From Rubellimicrobium arenae (GTDB lineage: Bacteria; Pseudomonadota; Alphaproteobacteria; Rhodobacterales; Rhodobacteraceae), in the NCBI RefSeq assembly GCF_017916295.1, contig NZ_JAFMSS010000008.1:1-64000 (forward strand): a DNA stretch of 64,000 nt, written 5' to 3'. This document shows positions 8,653-17,448 of the stretch, piece by piece; position 1 is the first letter of the stretch, and each line of letters begins with the position of its first letter. The notes under the pieces were generated by a model. That model saw only the letters and a list, made by a program, of their open reading frames with translations. It was not told the DNA's origin and did no database searches. The position numbers and the translations under genes were made by a program.

Positions 8653-9563
8653 TCGCGCCCCAGTTCTCGGATGCGCTGGACGCCTGGCTCGGGCAGGGCC
8701 GGGCGCGCCGGGGACTGTCGGACAAGACCCTCGAGGCCTATCGGGCCGACCTCGTCGCCTTTCTCGCCTTCCTGACCGCCCATAACGGCGGGACCGAGGG
8801 GACGGCGGCGCTGGCGCGGCTGACAGCATCGGACCTGCGCGCCTTCATGGCCCACGAGCGGGCCCGCGGCCTGTCGGCCCGCTCCCTCGCGCGCAGGCTT
8901 TCGGCGGTGCGGGGCTTCTGCGGCTGGCTGGCCGACCGCGAGGGGTTCGATGCCACGGCGGCCCTGTCCGCCCGGGGACCGCGCCCCAAGGCCCGCCTGC
9001 CCCGCCCCCTCTCGCCCGAGGGGGCAAAGGACATGATCGACGCGGTCGAGGCCGAATCATCCGAGCCTTGGGTCGCGGCGCGCGACGCCGCCGTGGTCAC
9101 GCTGCTCTACGGACTGGGCCTGCGGATCTCCGAGGCCCTGGGCCTGACGGGCGCCCAGGCCGACCTGCCCGCCACGCTCCGCATCACCGGCAAGGGTGGC
9201 AAGGAACGGATCGTGCCGGTGCTGCCAGCGGCGCAGGCCGCGGTCGCGGACTATGCGCGGCTCTGCCCCTTCGGCCTGGACAGGGACGGCCCTCTCTTCC
9301 GTGGGGTGCGCGGCGGGCCTCTTTCGCCGCGCCTCGTGCAGCGGGCGATGGAACGGGCGCGCCTGCGGCTCGGGCTGCCTGCGACCGCGACCCCGCATGC
9401 CCTGCGCCACTCCTTCGCGACGCATCTGCTGGCCGCCGGAGGCGACCTCCGCGCGATCCAGGAGTTGCTGGGCCATGCGTCGCTATCCACCACCCAGGGC
9501 TACACGGCGGTCGAGGCGGCCCATCTCCTCGAGGTCTATGAACGGGCGCATCCCCGGGCCTGA
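8649..9563 (+). CDS. xerC: Tyrosine recombinase XerC
   Basis: A 304-residue site-specific recombinase that resolves chromosome dimers with XerD at dif. It has an N-terminal SAM-like core-binding domain (SDKTLEAYRADLVAFLAFL) and the catalytic set: Arg in LYGLGLRISEAL, Lys in ITGKGGKERIVP, HALRHSFATHLL (H-x-x-R), LGHASLSTTQGYT with the His and the nucleophilic Tyr. The start at 8649 overlaps the DUF484 stop. The length, composition and housekeeping context argue against a phage or element integrase. Confidence 0.93.
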   Translation: MIAPQFSDALDAWLGQGRARRGLSDKTLEAYRADLVAFLAFLTAHNGGTEGTAALARLTASDLRAFMAHERARGLSARSLARRLSAVRGFCGWLADREGFDATAALSARGPRPKARLPRPLSPEGAKDMIDAVEAESSEPWVAARDAAVVTLLYGLGLRISEALGLTGAQADLPATLRITGKGGKERIVPVLPAAQAAVADYARLCPFGLDRDGPLFRGVRGGPLSPRLVQRAMERARLRLGLPATATPHALRHSFATHLLAAGGDLRAIQELLGHASLSTTQGYTAVEAAHLLEVYERAHPRA

Positions 9564-9634
9564 ATCCAGCCGTTCCCGCCCTACAATTCCCAGGCTCGCT
9601 TCCCTATGTTCCTGGTGAAGGCGAAGGGGACATC

Positions 9635-11047
9635 ATGATCGGTTCGGTCACCGGGAGCGTCTGGCAGGCGACGCGCAACATGGCCGAGGCGGTCGTCGCC
9701 CCGTTCCAGGACCCGGTGATCCGATTGGGGGTCACGGGCCTGTCCCGCGCCGGCAAGACGGTCTTCATCACCTCGCTGGTCGCCAACCTGATGGACCGGG
9801 GGCGGATGCCCCAGCTTCGCGCGGCGGCCGAGGGGCGGGTCTTGGCCGCATGGCTCCAGCCGCAGCCCGACGACGTGGTGGCGCGCTTTGCCTACGAGGA
9901 TCACCTGGCCGCCCTGACCGCGCCCGATCCGCACTGGCCCGAGGGCACGCGCCGGGTGTCCGAGCTGCGCCTGTCGCTGCGCCTCGCCCCCACCGGCCTT
10001 CTGGGCGGACTGTCGGGTCCCCGCACCGTGCACATCGACATCGTGGACTATCCGGGGGAATGGCTGCTCGACCTCGGCCTGCTCGACCGCGACTATGCCA
10101 GCTGGTCCGAACGGGCCCTGGCAAAGGTTCGGCTCCGCCCTGGCGCGGAGGAATTCCTGGCGCGGCTCGACCGCATCGACGCCGCGGGCCCCCTCGACGA
10201 GGTGGCGCTCAAGGGCCTGGCCGACGCCTATGCGACGCATCTCCAGGTCGCGCGGGAGGCGGGCTATTCGGACTGCACGCCGGGGCGGTTCCTGCTGCCC
10301 GGCGACCTGGAGGGATCGCCGGTCCTGACCTTCGCGCCCCTGCCCCCCGTGCCCGAGCCCGCCCGGCGCTCCATGTGGCGCGAAAGCGAGCGGCGGTTCG
10401 AGGCCTACAAGCGGCTGGTGGTGAAGCCGTTCTTCCGCGAGCATTTCGCCCGGATCGACCGGCAGGTCGTGCTGGTGGACGTGCTGGGGGCGCTGGCCCG
10501 GGGACCGCAGGCCTTCGAGGACCTGAGGACTGCGATGGCCGACATCCTGACCGCCTTCAATCCGGGCGCCAGCGCCTGGCTCGCGCGGCTCCTTGGGCAG
10601 CGGCGGGTGGAGCGGATCCTGTTCGCCGCCACCAAGGCCGACCATCTGCACCATTCGCAGCACGCCAAGCTGACCACGCTCACCGAAGCCCTGCTGCGCG
10701 AGGCGCGCGACCGGGCCGAGTTCGCGGGCGCCGAGACGGAGGCCATGGCCATCGCCGCGCTGCGGACCACGGTCGAGGACCGGATCGCGCATGGCGGCGG
10801 GATGGTGGATGTCGTGCGGGGCCGGCTGCTGGGGTCGGGGCGGCAGGCGGCGCAGCATCCGGGCGACCTGCCCGAGGATCCGGGCCGGCTCCTGGCTCCG
10901 GCCCGCGCCGGGGCCGAAGCCTGGCCGTTGGAGGACTATGCCGTGCAGGACTTCGCGCCCGCGCCGCTGACCCTGCGCCCCGGCGAAGGGCCGCCGCATA
11001 TCCGGCTCGACAAGGCGGCCGAGTTCCTGATCGGGGACCGGCTGTGA
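9635..11047 (+). CDS. ycjX: YcjX-like P-loop NTPase
   Basis: A 470-residue protein of the YcjX/DUF463 family (putative GTP-binding protein). Walker A is GLSRAGKTVF (about residues 35-44), and the HIDIVDYPGEWLLDLGLL segment resembles a Walker B/switch region. A late AATKADHL segment fits a nucleotide-base motif. Its cellular role is not firmly established; in E. coli it is in the phage-shock regulon. Its partner YcjF-like gene follows 51 bases downstream on the same strand, the standard pairing for this family. The ATG at 9635 follows a GAAGGGGA ribosome-site-like stretch. Confidence 0.88.
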   Translation: MIGSVTGSVWQATRNMAEAVVAPFQDPVIRLGVTGLSRAGKTVFITSLVANLMDRGRMPQLRAAAEGRVLAAWLQPQPDDVVARFAYEDHLAALTAPDPHWPEGTRRVSELRLSLRLAPTGLLGGLSGPRTVHIDIVDYPGEWLLDLGLLDRDYASWSERALAKVRLRPGAEEFLARLDRIDAAGPLDEVALKGLADAYATHLQVAREAGYSDCTPGRFLLPGDLEGSPVLTFAPLPPVPEPARRSMWRESERRFEAYKRLVVKPFFREHFARIDRQVVLVDVLGALARGPQAFEDLRTAMADILTAFNPGASAWLARLLGQRRVERILFAATKADHLHHSQHAKLTTLTEALLREARDRAEFAGAETEAMAIAALRTTVEDRIAHGGGMVDVVRGRLLGSGRQAAQHPGDLPEDPGRLLAPARAGAEAWPLEDYAVQDFAPAPLTLRPGEGPPHIRLDKAAEFLIGDRL

Positions 11048-11098
11048 TGCGCCGCCCCGACGCGTCCAGCCGACCCTGACCGCAAGGGAGATGTTCCG

Positions 11099-12115
11099 AT
11101 GACCGACGCCCCCCGGCCCCGCGGTCCCGTCCTGATCGAGATCGAGGACGCCCCCCCGCCCACACCCGAATCGGCTCCGCCGGTCCCGGACATGCTGGCG
11201 GGGACCGCGCCACCGGCCATGGAACGGGCCATGCGCCTCGCGGCCAGGCCCCGCTCGCACCTGGGCGCCTGGTTCTGGTCGCTCCTTGCCAGCTTCCTCA
11301 CCTTCGCCCTGTCGCTGGCGGCCTGGGAATGGGTGACGTCGCTCCTCGATCGCCACCCGGTCCTGGGGATGATCGCGACCGTCCTGCTTCTGGGGCTCTG
11401 CGCCGTGGCGGTGGCCATAGCGGGACGCGAGGCGCTCGCCATCCGGCGTCTCGCGCGGATCGACTCCGTCCAGCGCGAGGCGGCCAGCGCGCTGGCCTCG
11501 GGCAGCCTCGATCAGGCCCGCGCGGTGACCGACGGGCTGGTCCGGATCTACGCCGGCCGGGATGGGCTGAGCTGGGCCTCGGCGCGCCTCGTGGAGCGGC
11601 AGGGCGACATCTTCGATGCGGACGGCCTCCTGCGCCTGGCCGAGCGGGAGTTGCTGGGCCCCCTCGACCTGGCGGCCGAACGCGAGGTCGCCGGCGCGGC
11701 GCGGCAGGTCGCGGCGGTGACGGCGGTCATCCCGCTGCCGCTGGCGGATGTCGCGACCGCCCTGGGCGCCAATCTCCGGATGATCCGGCGGATCGCCGAG
11801 ATCTATGGCGGGCGCTCGGGCACGCTGGGGTCCTGGCGGCTCGTCAAGGGCGTGATGACGCATCTGGTGGCGACAGGCGCCGTGGCGGTCGGGGATGACC
11901 TCATCCACGGCGTCGCAGGGGGCACGGTGCTGGCCCGGCTGTCGCGGCGGTTCGGCGAAGGGGTGGTGAACGGCGCGCTGACCGCCCGCGTGGGCATCGC
12001 GGCGATCGAGGTCTGCCGGCCGCTTCCCTTCCTCGCCCGGGAGGCGCCCAGCGTCACGGGCATCCTGGGCGGCGCCCTCAAGGGCCTGTTCGGCCGCGGA
12101 AGCGGTGAGGACTGA
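11099..12115 (+). CDS. ycjF: YcjF/TIGR01620-type inner-membrane protein
   Basis: A 338-residue protein. It has a cytoplasmic proline-rich N-terminus (1-50), then two hydrophobic segments (about 55-75 FWSLLASFLTFALSLAAW and 83-104 LGMIATVLLLGLCAVAVAIA). A helical C-terminal domain with GPLDLAAEREVAGAARQVA and AVTAVIPLPLADVATALGA follows, as in the DUF697/TIGR01620 family. It follows ycjX as usual. AAGGGAGATG lies just before the ATG. Its function is unknown beyond association with YcjX. Confidence 0.85.
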   Translation: MTDAPRPRGPVLIEIEDAPPPTPESAPPVPDMLAGTAPPAMERAMRLAARPRSHLGAWFWSLLASFLTFALSLAAWEWVTSLLDRHPVLGMIATVLLLGLCAVAVAIAGREALAIRRLARIDSVQREAASALASGSLDQARAVTDGLVRIYAGRDGLSWASARLVERQGDIFDADGLLRLAERELLGPLDLAAEREVAGAARQVAAVTAVIPLPLADVATALGANLRMIRRIAEIYGGRSGTLGSWRLVKGVMTHLVATGAVAVGDDLIHGVAGGTVLARLSRRFGEGVVNGALTARVGIAAIEVCRPLPFLAREAPSVTGILGGALKGLFGRGSGED

Positions 12116-12213
12116 GGACTGAGGACCGCAGCCGACCTCTCGGCGTCAGGCCCGGCTCCTCGGAGCAGGGTCACGAGTGAGGGACATAGTCCCCGGGACG
12201 GAGGGCACGGGGG

Positions 12214-13038
12214 TCACCCGGCCCCGGCCAGGGCGCGCAGGGTCTGGTCCAGCGCCACCTCGCCCCCCGGTGTCCAGCCCAGGGCGCGCAGCCGGGCGCA
12301 ATCCATGACGTTCGGCACCTTGACCGAAGCCGCCGGCCGCTGTCCTTCGACCCCTGTGATCCCTGACCACCGGTCCAGCAGGTCCCGGCGGTCGAGCACG
12401 AGGTCCGAGCAGTTGTAGGCCCCCGGAGCAGCGTCCAGCAGCAGCAGGACCGCCCGGGCAAGATCGGCGCCGTGCACCTCGGTCCCGCAGGCTGGGGCGA
12501 TCTCGCCACCTTGGGCGAAGCTGTCGAAGAGGTCGGCCCATTTGTGGCGCTGCCCCGGCGCGGGCGGGCCATAGACCCCCGTCGCGCGCAGGCTGGTTCC
12601 GCCCAGACTGGCCAGCGCCTCCTCGGCCCGGAGCTTCACCTGCCCATAAAGGCTGTCGGGCGCGAGAGGGAGATCTTCGGTCAGGAGGCTGCCGGCCGGA
12701 AACCCGTCGTACACGGCACGGGAGGACAGGAACACGGTCCGGCGCCCCCGGGCTTCCTCGAAGAGCCGCAGGGTGCCGTCGAGGTTGGTCCGGAGGAACC
12801 CCGCGGGATCATCCCCTTCCCCACCGCGATAGCGTCCGGGGACATGGGCGAACGCGGCATGGACCAGGGCATCGCAATCGTCGAAAGGCGCGGGGTCGTG
12901 GAAGGTCCAGGGGCGGTGCTCCCCCCCGTGCGGGGAAGGGGACCGGCCAAGCGCCACGACCTGATGCCCGGCGGCCAGGGCCCCGGCGACGATGAACTGG
13001 CCCACGAGCCCGGTCGCCCCCGTGACCGCGATCCTCAT
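12214..13038 (-). CDS. sqdC: NAD(P)-dependent epimerase/reductase, probable sulfolipid protein SqdC
   Basis: A 274-residue extended-SDR protein: Rossmann start MRIAVTGATGLVGQFIVAGA, then DALVHAAFAHVPG and LSSRAVYDG, SLYGQVKLRAEEAL (Tyr-x-x-x-Lys). It is the third gene behind sqdB and sqdD, the order reported for Rhodobacter sphaeroides sqdBDC. There, sqdC mutants accumulate sulfoquinovosyl-1-O-dihydroxyacetone, which suggests a reductase acting on sulfolipid intermediates. The protein itself shows only the SDR fold, so the sqdC assignment rests mainly on operon position; a generic epimerase is the alternative. It lies 60 bases after sqdD. Confidence 0.72.
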   Translation of the reverse strand: MRIAVTGATGLVGQFIVAGALAAGHQVVALGRSPSPHGGEHRPWTFHDPAPFDDCDALVHAAFAHVPGRYRGGEGDDPAGFLRTNLDGTLRLFEEARGRRTVFLSSRAVYDGFPAGSLLTEDLPLAPDSLYGQVKLRAEEALASLGGTSLRATGVYGPPAPGQRHKWADLFDSFAQGGEIAPACGTEVHGADLARAVLLLLDAAPGAYNCSDLVLDRRDLLDRWSGITGVEGQRPAASVKVPNVMDCARLRALGWTPGGEVALDQTLRALAGAG

Positions 13039-13098
13039 TGGGGCCGCCCCTCTGCGCCCGGGGGGGGCCGGTCGGGGGCGCCCGGTTCGGGGACCATG

Positions 13099-13899
13099 CT
13101 AGGCGGGTCCAGGCAGGGCGGACAGGTCCGGAATGTCCCCCTCGCCCGCATAGCCCCGCCACAGGTCGATCAGGGGCCGCAGCCGGTCGGCCTTGGCGTG
13201 ATCCTCCCAGGGCTTCTCGTACTGGTAGTGGACCACATGGACCGAAGCCCAGTCCCAGAGCCCCGGCAGGTTGAACCAGACATACTGGAGCATGTTGTAA
13301 ATGACCGGCAGGCCGTGCCAGTCCGGGAAGGCCGACTGCAGGAAAGTCTGGTCGGTCCGCTTCCAGAAGGCCCCCGGCACGTCGAGCTGGCCCAGCAGCC
13401 GGTCGAAGGTCGCCGCCGAGGGTCGGGCCGTGAACACCCCGGAGTTCATGCGGTGGAAGTCCGCCAGCCCTTCATAGACGTTCGGAGCCGCGCAGAGTTC
13501 GGGATAGTCGAAAAGCCGGTCGATGTTCCGCACCACCAGCGTGTCGGCGTCGAGGAAGACGACCCGGTCGTAGGGCAGCTGCCACAGCCGCAGCTTGGCG
13601 AAGTTGTCGAGCGGCGTGTGGAACGGCGGCTTGGTTCCCTTGGTGAACGGGTTGAGGCCGTGGATCCGGTCCTTCTGGTGAGCGGCGTTGAACGCCTCGG
13701 AGGTGGGCAGGAGGTCCACCTCCACCAGCCGCGCGCCGCGGTCGGCCAGCGGGGCCAGCGCCGCGGCAGGGACCCCGCCGGTGTGCATCACCACCCGATC
13801 CGCCGTGGTGCCCGTCAGGGCCAGCGACCGCAGCAGGGCCCCCGCCCCCAGCGCGAATTCCGCATTGGTGACGAGGGTGACGTAGGCGCGCGAGGTCAC
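13099..13899 (-). CDS. sqdD: Glycogenin-like (GT8) glycosyltransferase SqdD
   Basis: A 266-residue glycosyltransferase of the GT8 type: AYVTLVTNAEFALGAGALLR start, DRVVFLDADTLVVRNIDRLF with the metal-binding D-x-D, MNSGVFTARPS, and FLQSAFPDWHGLPVIYN. SqdD is thought to transfer sulfoquinovose from the UDP-sugar toward the lipid precursor in purple-bacterial SQDG synthesis. The ATG overlaps the sqdB stop by four bases, which ties it to sulfolipid synthesis. On sequence alone it could be any small GT8 enzyme; context makes SqdD the best reading. Confidence 0.82.
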   Translation of the reverse strand: MTSRAYVTLVTNAEFALGAGALLRSLALTGTTADRVVMHTGGVPAAALAPLADRGARLVEVDLLPTSEAFNAAHQKDRIHGLNPFTKGTKPPFHTPLDNFAKLRLWQLPYDRVVFLDADTLVVRNIDRLFDYPELCAAPNVYEGLADFHRMNSGVFTARPSAATFDRLLGQLDVPGAFWKRTDQTFLQSAFPDWHGLPVIYNMLQYVWFNLPGLWDWASVHVVHYQYEKPWEDHAKADRLRPLIDLWRGYAGEGDIPDLSALPGPA

Positions 13900-15113
13900 G
13901 ATGCCGGTCGAAGCGCCTGACGCTCGGGGTCGCGATCGACCTGCGCGGCCAGCTCCTTGGTCCAGGCCGAGACGGCGGGCACGCGCGAGCGGTCGATGCG
14001 GTGCGCGAACTTCTTCGCCACGTCCACCACCTCGCTCAGGAGCCCTTCCTCAAGCCGGATGGGATTGAGCCCCAGAGCGAGGAACTGGTCGTTCTTGACG
14101 ATCAGCTCGTTCTCGTCGGCTTCCTTGCGGGGGTTGGGCAGGTAGGCCACCTTGGCCCCCGTCAGCCGCGCCACCATCTCCGCGAGGTCGCGGACGCGGT
14201 GCGTTTCGGTCATCTGGTTGAAGATCCGCACGCGGTCGCCGCGCTTGGGCGGGTCCTTGAGCGCGAGCTCGATGCAGCGGACGGAGTCCTGGATGTGGAT
14301 GAAGGCCCGGGTCTGGCCGCCGGTGCCGTGGACGGTCAGCGGGTAGTCGATGGCTGCCTGGATCAGGAAGCGGTTCAGCACCGTGCCGTAGTCGCCGTCA
14401 TAATCGAAGCGGTTGACGAGCTGCGCGTGCCGCCGGGTCTGGTCGGTGTGCGTGCCCCAGACAATGCCCTGGTGCAGGTCGGTGATCCGCAGCGCGTCGT
14501 TCTGGGCGTAGAACTGGAACAGGATCTGATCGAGGCTCTTGGTCATGTGGTAGACCGAGCCGGGGCGCGTCGGATAGAGGATCTGCTGCGCCTTCTTTCC
14601 GTCGGGCGTGTCGATCTCGACGTCGAGGTAACCTTCGGGGATCGGCGCGCCGACGCTGGAATACCCATAGACGCCCATGGTCCCCAGGTGGACGAGATGC
14701 GCGTCGATTCCGGTCTCCACCAGGGCGGCCAGGACGTGGTGGGTGGCGCCCACGTTGTTGTCCACCGTGTAGACCTTGTGGCGGTCGGTCTTCATCGAAT
14801 AGGGCGCGGCCCGCTGCTCGGCGAAGTGGATGACCGCGTCCGGGCGGTATTCGGCGAACCACTGCTTGAGCCGCTCATACTCGGTGGCGAGGTTGAGGAG
14901 GTGGAAGCGCAGGGTCTTGCCCGTGACCTCCTTCCAGATGCGGCACCGCTCCTGGATGGAGTCCATCGGGGTCAGGGACTGGACGCCGAGTTCCGTGTCG
15001 ATCCAGCGGCGCGAGAGGTTGTCGACGATGTGGACCTCGTGGCCCGCATTGGACAGATGCAGGCAGGTGGGCCATCCCACGAAGCCGTCGCCGCCGAGGA
15101 TCGCGATCTTCAT
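13896..15113 (-). CDS. sqdB: UDP-sulfoquinovose synthase SqdB
   Basis: A 405-residue extended-SDR enzyme that makes UDP-sulfoquinovose from UDP-glucose and sulfite. It has the SQD1-type signature: MKIAILGGDGFVGWPTCLHL, VDNLSRRWIDTELGVQSLTP, VIHFAEQRAAPYSMKTDRHK, LGTMGVYGYS, VYHMTKSLDQ (catalytic Tyr/Lys) and the late TVHGTGGQTRAFIHIQDSV. Similarity to plant SQD1 is evident by eye. I chose the ATG at 15113; the open frame to 15206 is not homologous. It is the first gene of sqdBDC. The sulfolipid acyltransferase gene sqdA is not in this window. Confidence 0.94.
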   Translation of the reverse strand: MKIAILGGDGFVGWPTCLHLSNAGHEVHIVDNLSRRWIDTELGVQSLTPMDSIQERCRIWKEVTGKTLRFHLLNLATEYERLKQWFAEYRPDAVIHFAEQRAAPYSMKTDRHKVYTVDNNVGATHHVLAALVETGIDAHLVHLGTMGVYGYSSVGAPIPEGYLDVEIDTPDGKKAQQILYPTRPGSVYHMTKSLDQILFQFYAQNDALRITDLHQGIVWGTHTDQTRRHAQLVNRFDYDGDYGTVLNRFLIQAAIDYPLTVHGTGGQTRAFIHIQDSVRCIELALKDPPKRGDRVRIFNQMTETHRVRDLAEMVARLTGAKVAYLPNPRKEADENELIVKNDQFLALGLNPIRLEEGLLSEVVDVAKKFAHRIDRSRVPAVSAWTKELAAQVDRDPERQALRPAS

Positions 15114-15272
15114 GCCAGAACTCCGCTTGCCGCCCGCATCGCGCGGACGGGTTTTCCTTAAAGGAATGACGCCAGAAGGTCCATGAGGGTTTCCCGGCGC
15201 CCCCATGTCGAAACCGAATGACGCTGCGATGCAAGGGGCCGGAGAAGACAGGCCGTCGGGTCCCCCGGGTTG

Positions 15273-16268
15273 TCAGGCCCGGAACTCCAGGGTGGTCGAG
15301 GTCCCGTCCGGGCCTGCCCGCACCGAGATCTCGCCCCCGAGCTCGGACGCGAAGGCGTCGATGAGGCTTTGGCCGATCCCCTCGTCCTCGCTGCCCTCCG
15401 CCTCCCCGCAGCGGTCGTCGGACACGACGAGCCGGCACAGGCCGTCCAGGTACGACAGCGCCACATGGATGGTTCCGGCCCGGCCCCGAGCAAAGGCGTG
15501 CCTGGCGGCGTTGCTCAGAAGCTCGTTCACGACCAGCCCGAGCGGAACGGCCAGCCGGGTCGGCAGGGTCAGCGAGGCGAGATCGGCCGAAACCGAAAGC
15601 GGCCCTGCCGCCCCCATCGCGTCGCGGAAGCTGGCCACGTTGCCGCCGATGTACTCGGCCACGTCGATCCGGTCGATCTGCGAGACGCCGTCGAGCCGCC
15701 GATAGAGCGCCGCCAAGGCCTGGATGCGCCCCTGGAGCCGTTCGAGCGGCGGGCGCGCGCCTTCGGGAGCCGCCCGCCGTTCCATGGCCACGATCGCCGA
15801 GATCGAGGCGAAGCTGTTCATCACCCGATGGTTCAACTCCTTGAGCAGGTTCTGGGCATGCTCCAGGGCGGCGGCCTGGTCCGCCTCGAGGCGACGCAGG
15901 TCCGTCAGGTCGCGCAACAGCAGGGCAAAGCAGCCCGGCGCGTTCACGGGTGCGGCCAACACCTCGTAGTCGCGCCCGGTGACCAGCGAGGTTTCCTTGA
16001 AGCGCAGGGGCTCCCCTCCCTGGGCCACGCGGCCGTAAAGCTCGATCCACTTGGGCTCCAGCGTCGGGACGAGGTCCAATGCCGTGCGGCCCTGGGCGTC
16101 CTCGAACCCGGTCAGTTCCTGGAACCGGCGGTTCACCCGGAGGAACCGGTAGTCCGCTGGACGGCCTTCTGGGTCCGTGATGATGGAGCAGACGGCGAAG
16201 GCGTCCTCCAGGAACGCCGCAATCGCTTCGAAAGCCGTGTCGTCGACCATGGCCATGCGTTGGAACAT
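15273..16268 (-). CDS. PAS-domain sensor histidine kinase (HWE/HisKA_2 type)
   Basis: A 331-residue soluble kinase. The PAS domain covers about residues 10-125 (AVCSIITDPEGRPADYRFLR, NRRFQELTGFEDAQG). It is followed by a dimerisation/phosphoacceptor helix ELNHRVMNSFASISAIV with the His (about 149), and an ATPase domain with LVVNELLSNAARHAF as N-box. The H-box is of the HWE/HisKA_2 class, often used by alphaproteobacterial general-stress or light sensors. No transmembrane segment is seen and no response regulator is adjacent. The ATG at 16268 (MFQRMAMVDDTAFEAI) is preferred over an open frame to 16367. Confidence 0.82.
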   Translation of the reverse strand: MFQRMAMVDDTAFEAIAAFLEDAFAVCSIITDPEGRPADYRFLRVNRRFQELTGFEDAQGRTALDLVPTLEPKWIELYGRVAQGGEPLRFKETSLVTGRDYEVLAAPVNAPGCFALLLRDLTDLRRLEADQAAALEHAQNLLKELNHRVMNSFASISAIVAMERRAAPEGARPPLERLQGRIQALAALYRRLDGVSQIDRIDVAEYIGGNVASFRDAMGAAGPLSVSADLASLTLPTRLAVPLGLVVNELLSNAARHAFARGRAGTIHVALSYLDGLCRLVVSDDRCGEAEGSEDEGIGQSLIDAFASELGGEISVRAGPDGTSTTLEFRA

Positions 16269-16455
16269 CGTTGCACCCTTGGCCGCACCCTGGGCCGGCC
16301 CGCCGACCGGGCCGGGCCACCGCCAGCACGGGCCACCCACCAGAACATCATCTCCTGGTTGATCCATGGCACAGGCGATGCGTTCGGCCCACAGGATTCC
16401 GGCCCCCCGGCATCGATTTCGACGCCGCGGGCAGTTCCTTGCCGAGACTCCGGCG

Positions 16456-17448
16456 TCAGCCCGCCCTGGGGCGGATCACCCGACGCCGCAACGACCGAAG
16501 GCGCGCCTCCCTGAGGCCGTCCAGGAACACCGCGACCAGGATCACCGCGCCCTGGAGCAGAGGCTGGAGGTAGAGGTTGACGCCCGAGAACACGAGCCCC
16601 GCCTTGACGGCCTGGATCGTGATCGCGCCCAGCACCGCGCTGCCCGCCCCGCCGATCCCGCCGAAGAGCGACGCCCCGCCCAGGACGGCCGCGGCGATGA
16701 CGTCGAACTCCCGTCCTTCGCCGAAGCCCGCATCGAGCCGCCCGATCTGCGAGATGAGCACGAAGCCCGACAGCGCGGCGAGCGTGCCGGAGATGACGTA
16801 GACGCCCGCCTGGATGCGCCGGACCGGCAGCCCGGCCTTCTGCGCGGCCAGGGGGTCGTTGCCGAAGGCGTAGACGTGCCGCCCGAAGACCGTGTGGCGC
16901 AGGATGACGTGCGCGGCCGCCGCGATGATCGCGAAGATGACGATGGGCACGGGCACGCCCAATACCGAGGCCAGGCCGAAGCCCCTGAGGCTGTCCGGAA
17001 AGTCGAGCTGACGGGACTCCACCAGCCAGGTGCCGAAGCCACGATACAGGAACAGCGTGGCCAGCGTGACGATGAAGGGGATCACGCGCAGGCCGACGAT
17101 GAAGACGGCGTTGATCGCCCCCAGCACCGCCCCGGTCGCCACGCAGGCCAAGAGCCCGAGCGCCACTCCCACGCCCGCGTCGCGCATCAGCAGGCCCGCG
17201 ACCAGCGGCCCCAGATACATGACCGAGCCCACCGACAGGTCGATGCCCGCCGTCAGCAGCACGAAGACCATGCCCACGGCGGCGATGCCGATGAAGCTCG
17301 ATTGCTTGATGATGTTGGCAAGACTGTCGGGCGCCAGAAAACCGGGGGTCAGCGCGCCGAAGATCAGCACGATGGCGACCAGCATCAGCACCGCCCCCAT
17401 CCGGGTGGCGAGGTCGAGCGCGCCCTGCGGCGAGACGGCGGCGGTCAT
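16456..17448 (-). CDS. Sugar ABC transporter permease (RbsC family), second copy
   Basis: A 330-residue polytopic protein of the ribose/xylose-type permease family (BPD_transp_2). It has about eight or more hydrophobic segments, with the family motif GIDLSVGSVMYLGP near residue 68 and AVLGGASLFGGIGG near 250. It is the last gene of the seven-gene minus-strand sugar operon and overlaps the ATPase gene by four bases. With the other permease (18962-20098) it probably forms a heterodimeric channel served by one two-domain ATPase. It carries a basic, arginine-rich C-terminus. Confidence 0.9.
   Translation of the reverse strand: MTAAVSPQGALDLATRMGAVLMLVAIVLIFGALTPGFLAPDSLANIIKQSSFIGIAAVGMVFVLLTAGIDLSVGSVMYLGPLVAGLLMRDAGVGVALGLLACVATGAVLGAINAVFIVGLRVIPFIVTLATLFLYRGFGTWLVESRQLDFPDSLRGFGLASVLGVPVPIVIFAIIAAAAHVILRHTVFGRHVYAFGNDPLAAQKAGLPVRRIQAGVYVISGTLAALSGFVLISQIGRLDAGFGEGREFDVIAAAVLGGASLFGGIGGAGSAVLGAITIQAVKAGLVFSGVNLYLQPLLQGAVILVAVFLDGLREARLRSLRRRVIRPRAG

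Noticed and set aside
8649..9563. Tyrosine recombinase as a sign of an integrated element
   Set aside because: It is XerC by sequence, coupled to DUF484, with no attachment sites, tRNA target or phage genes nearby.
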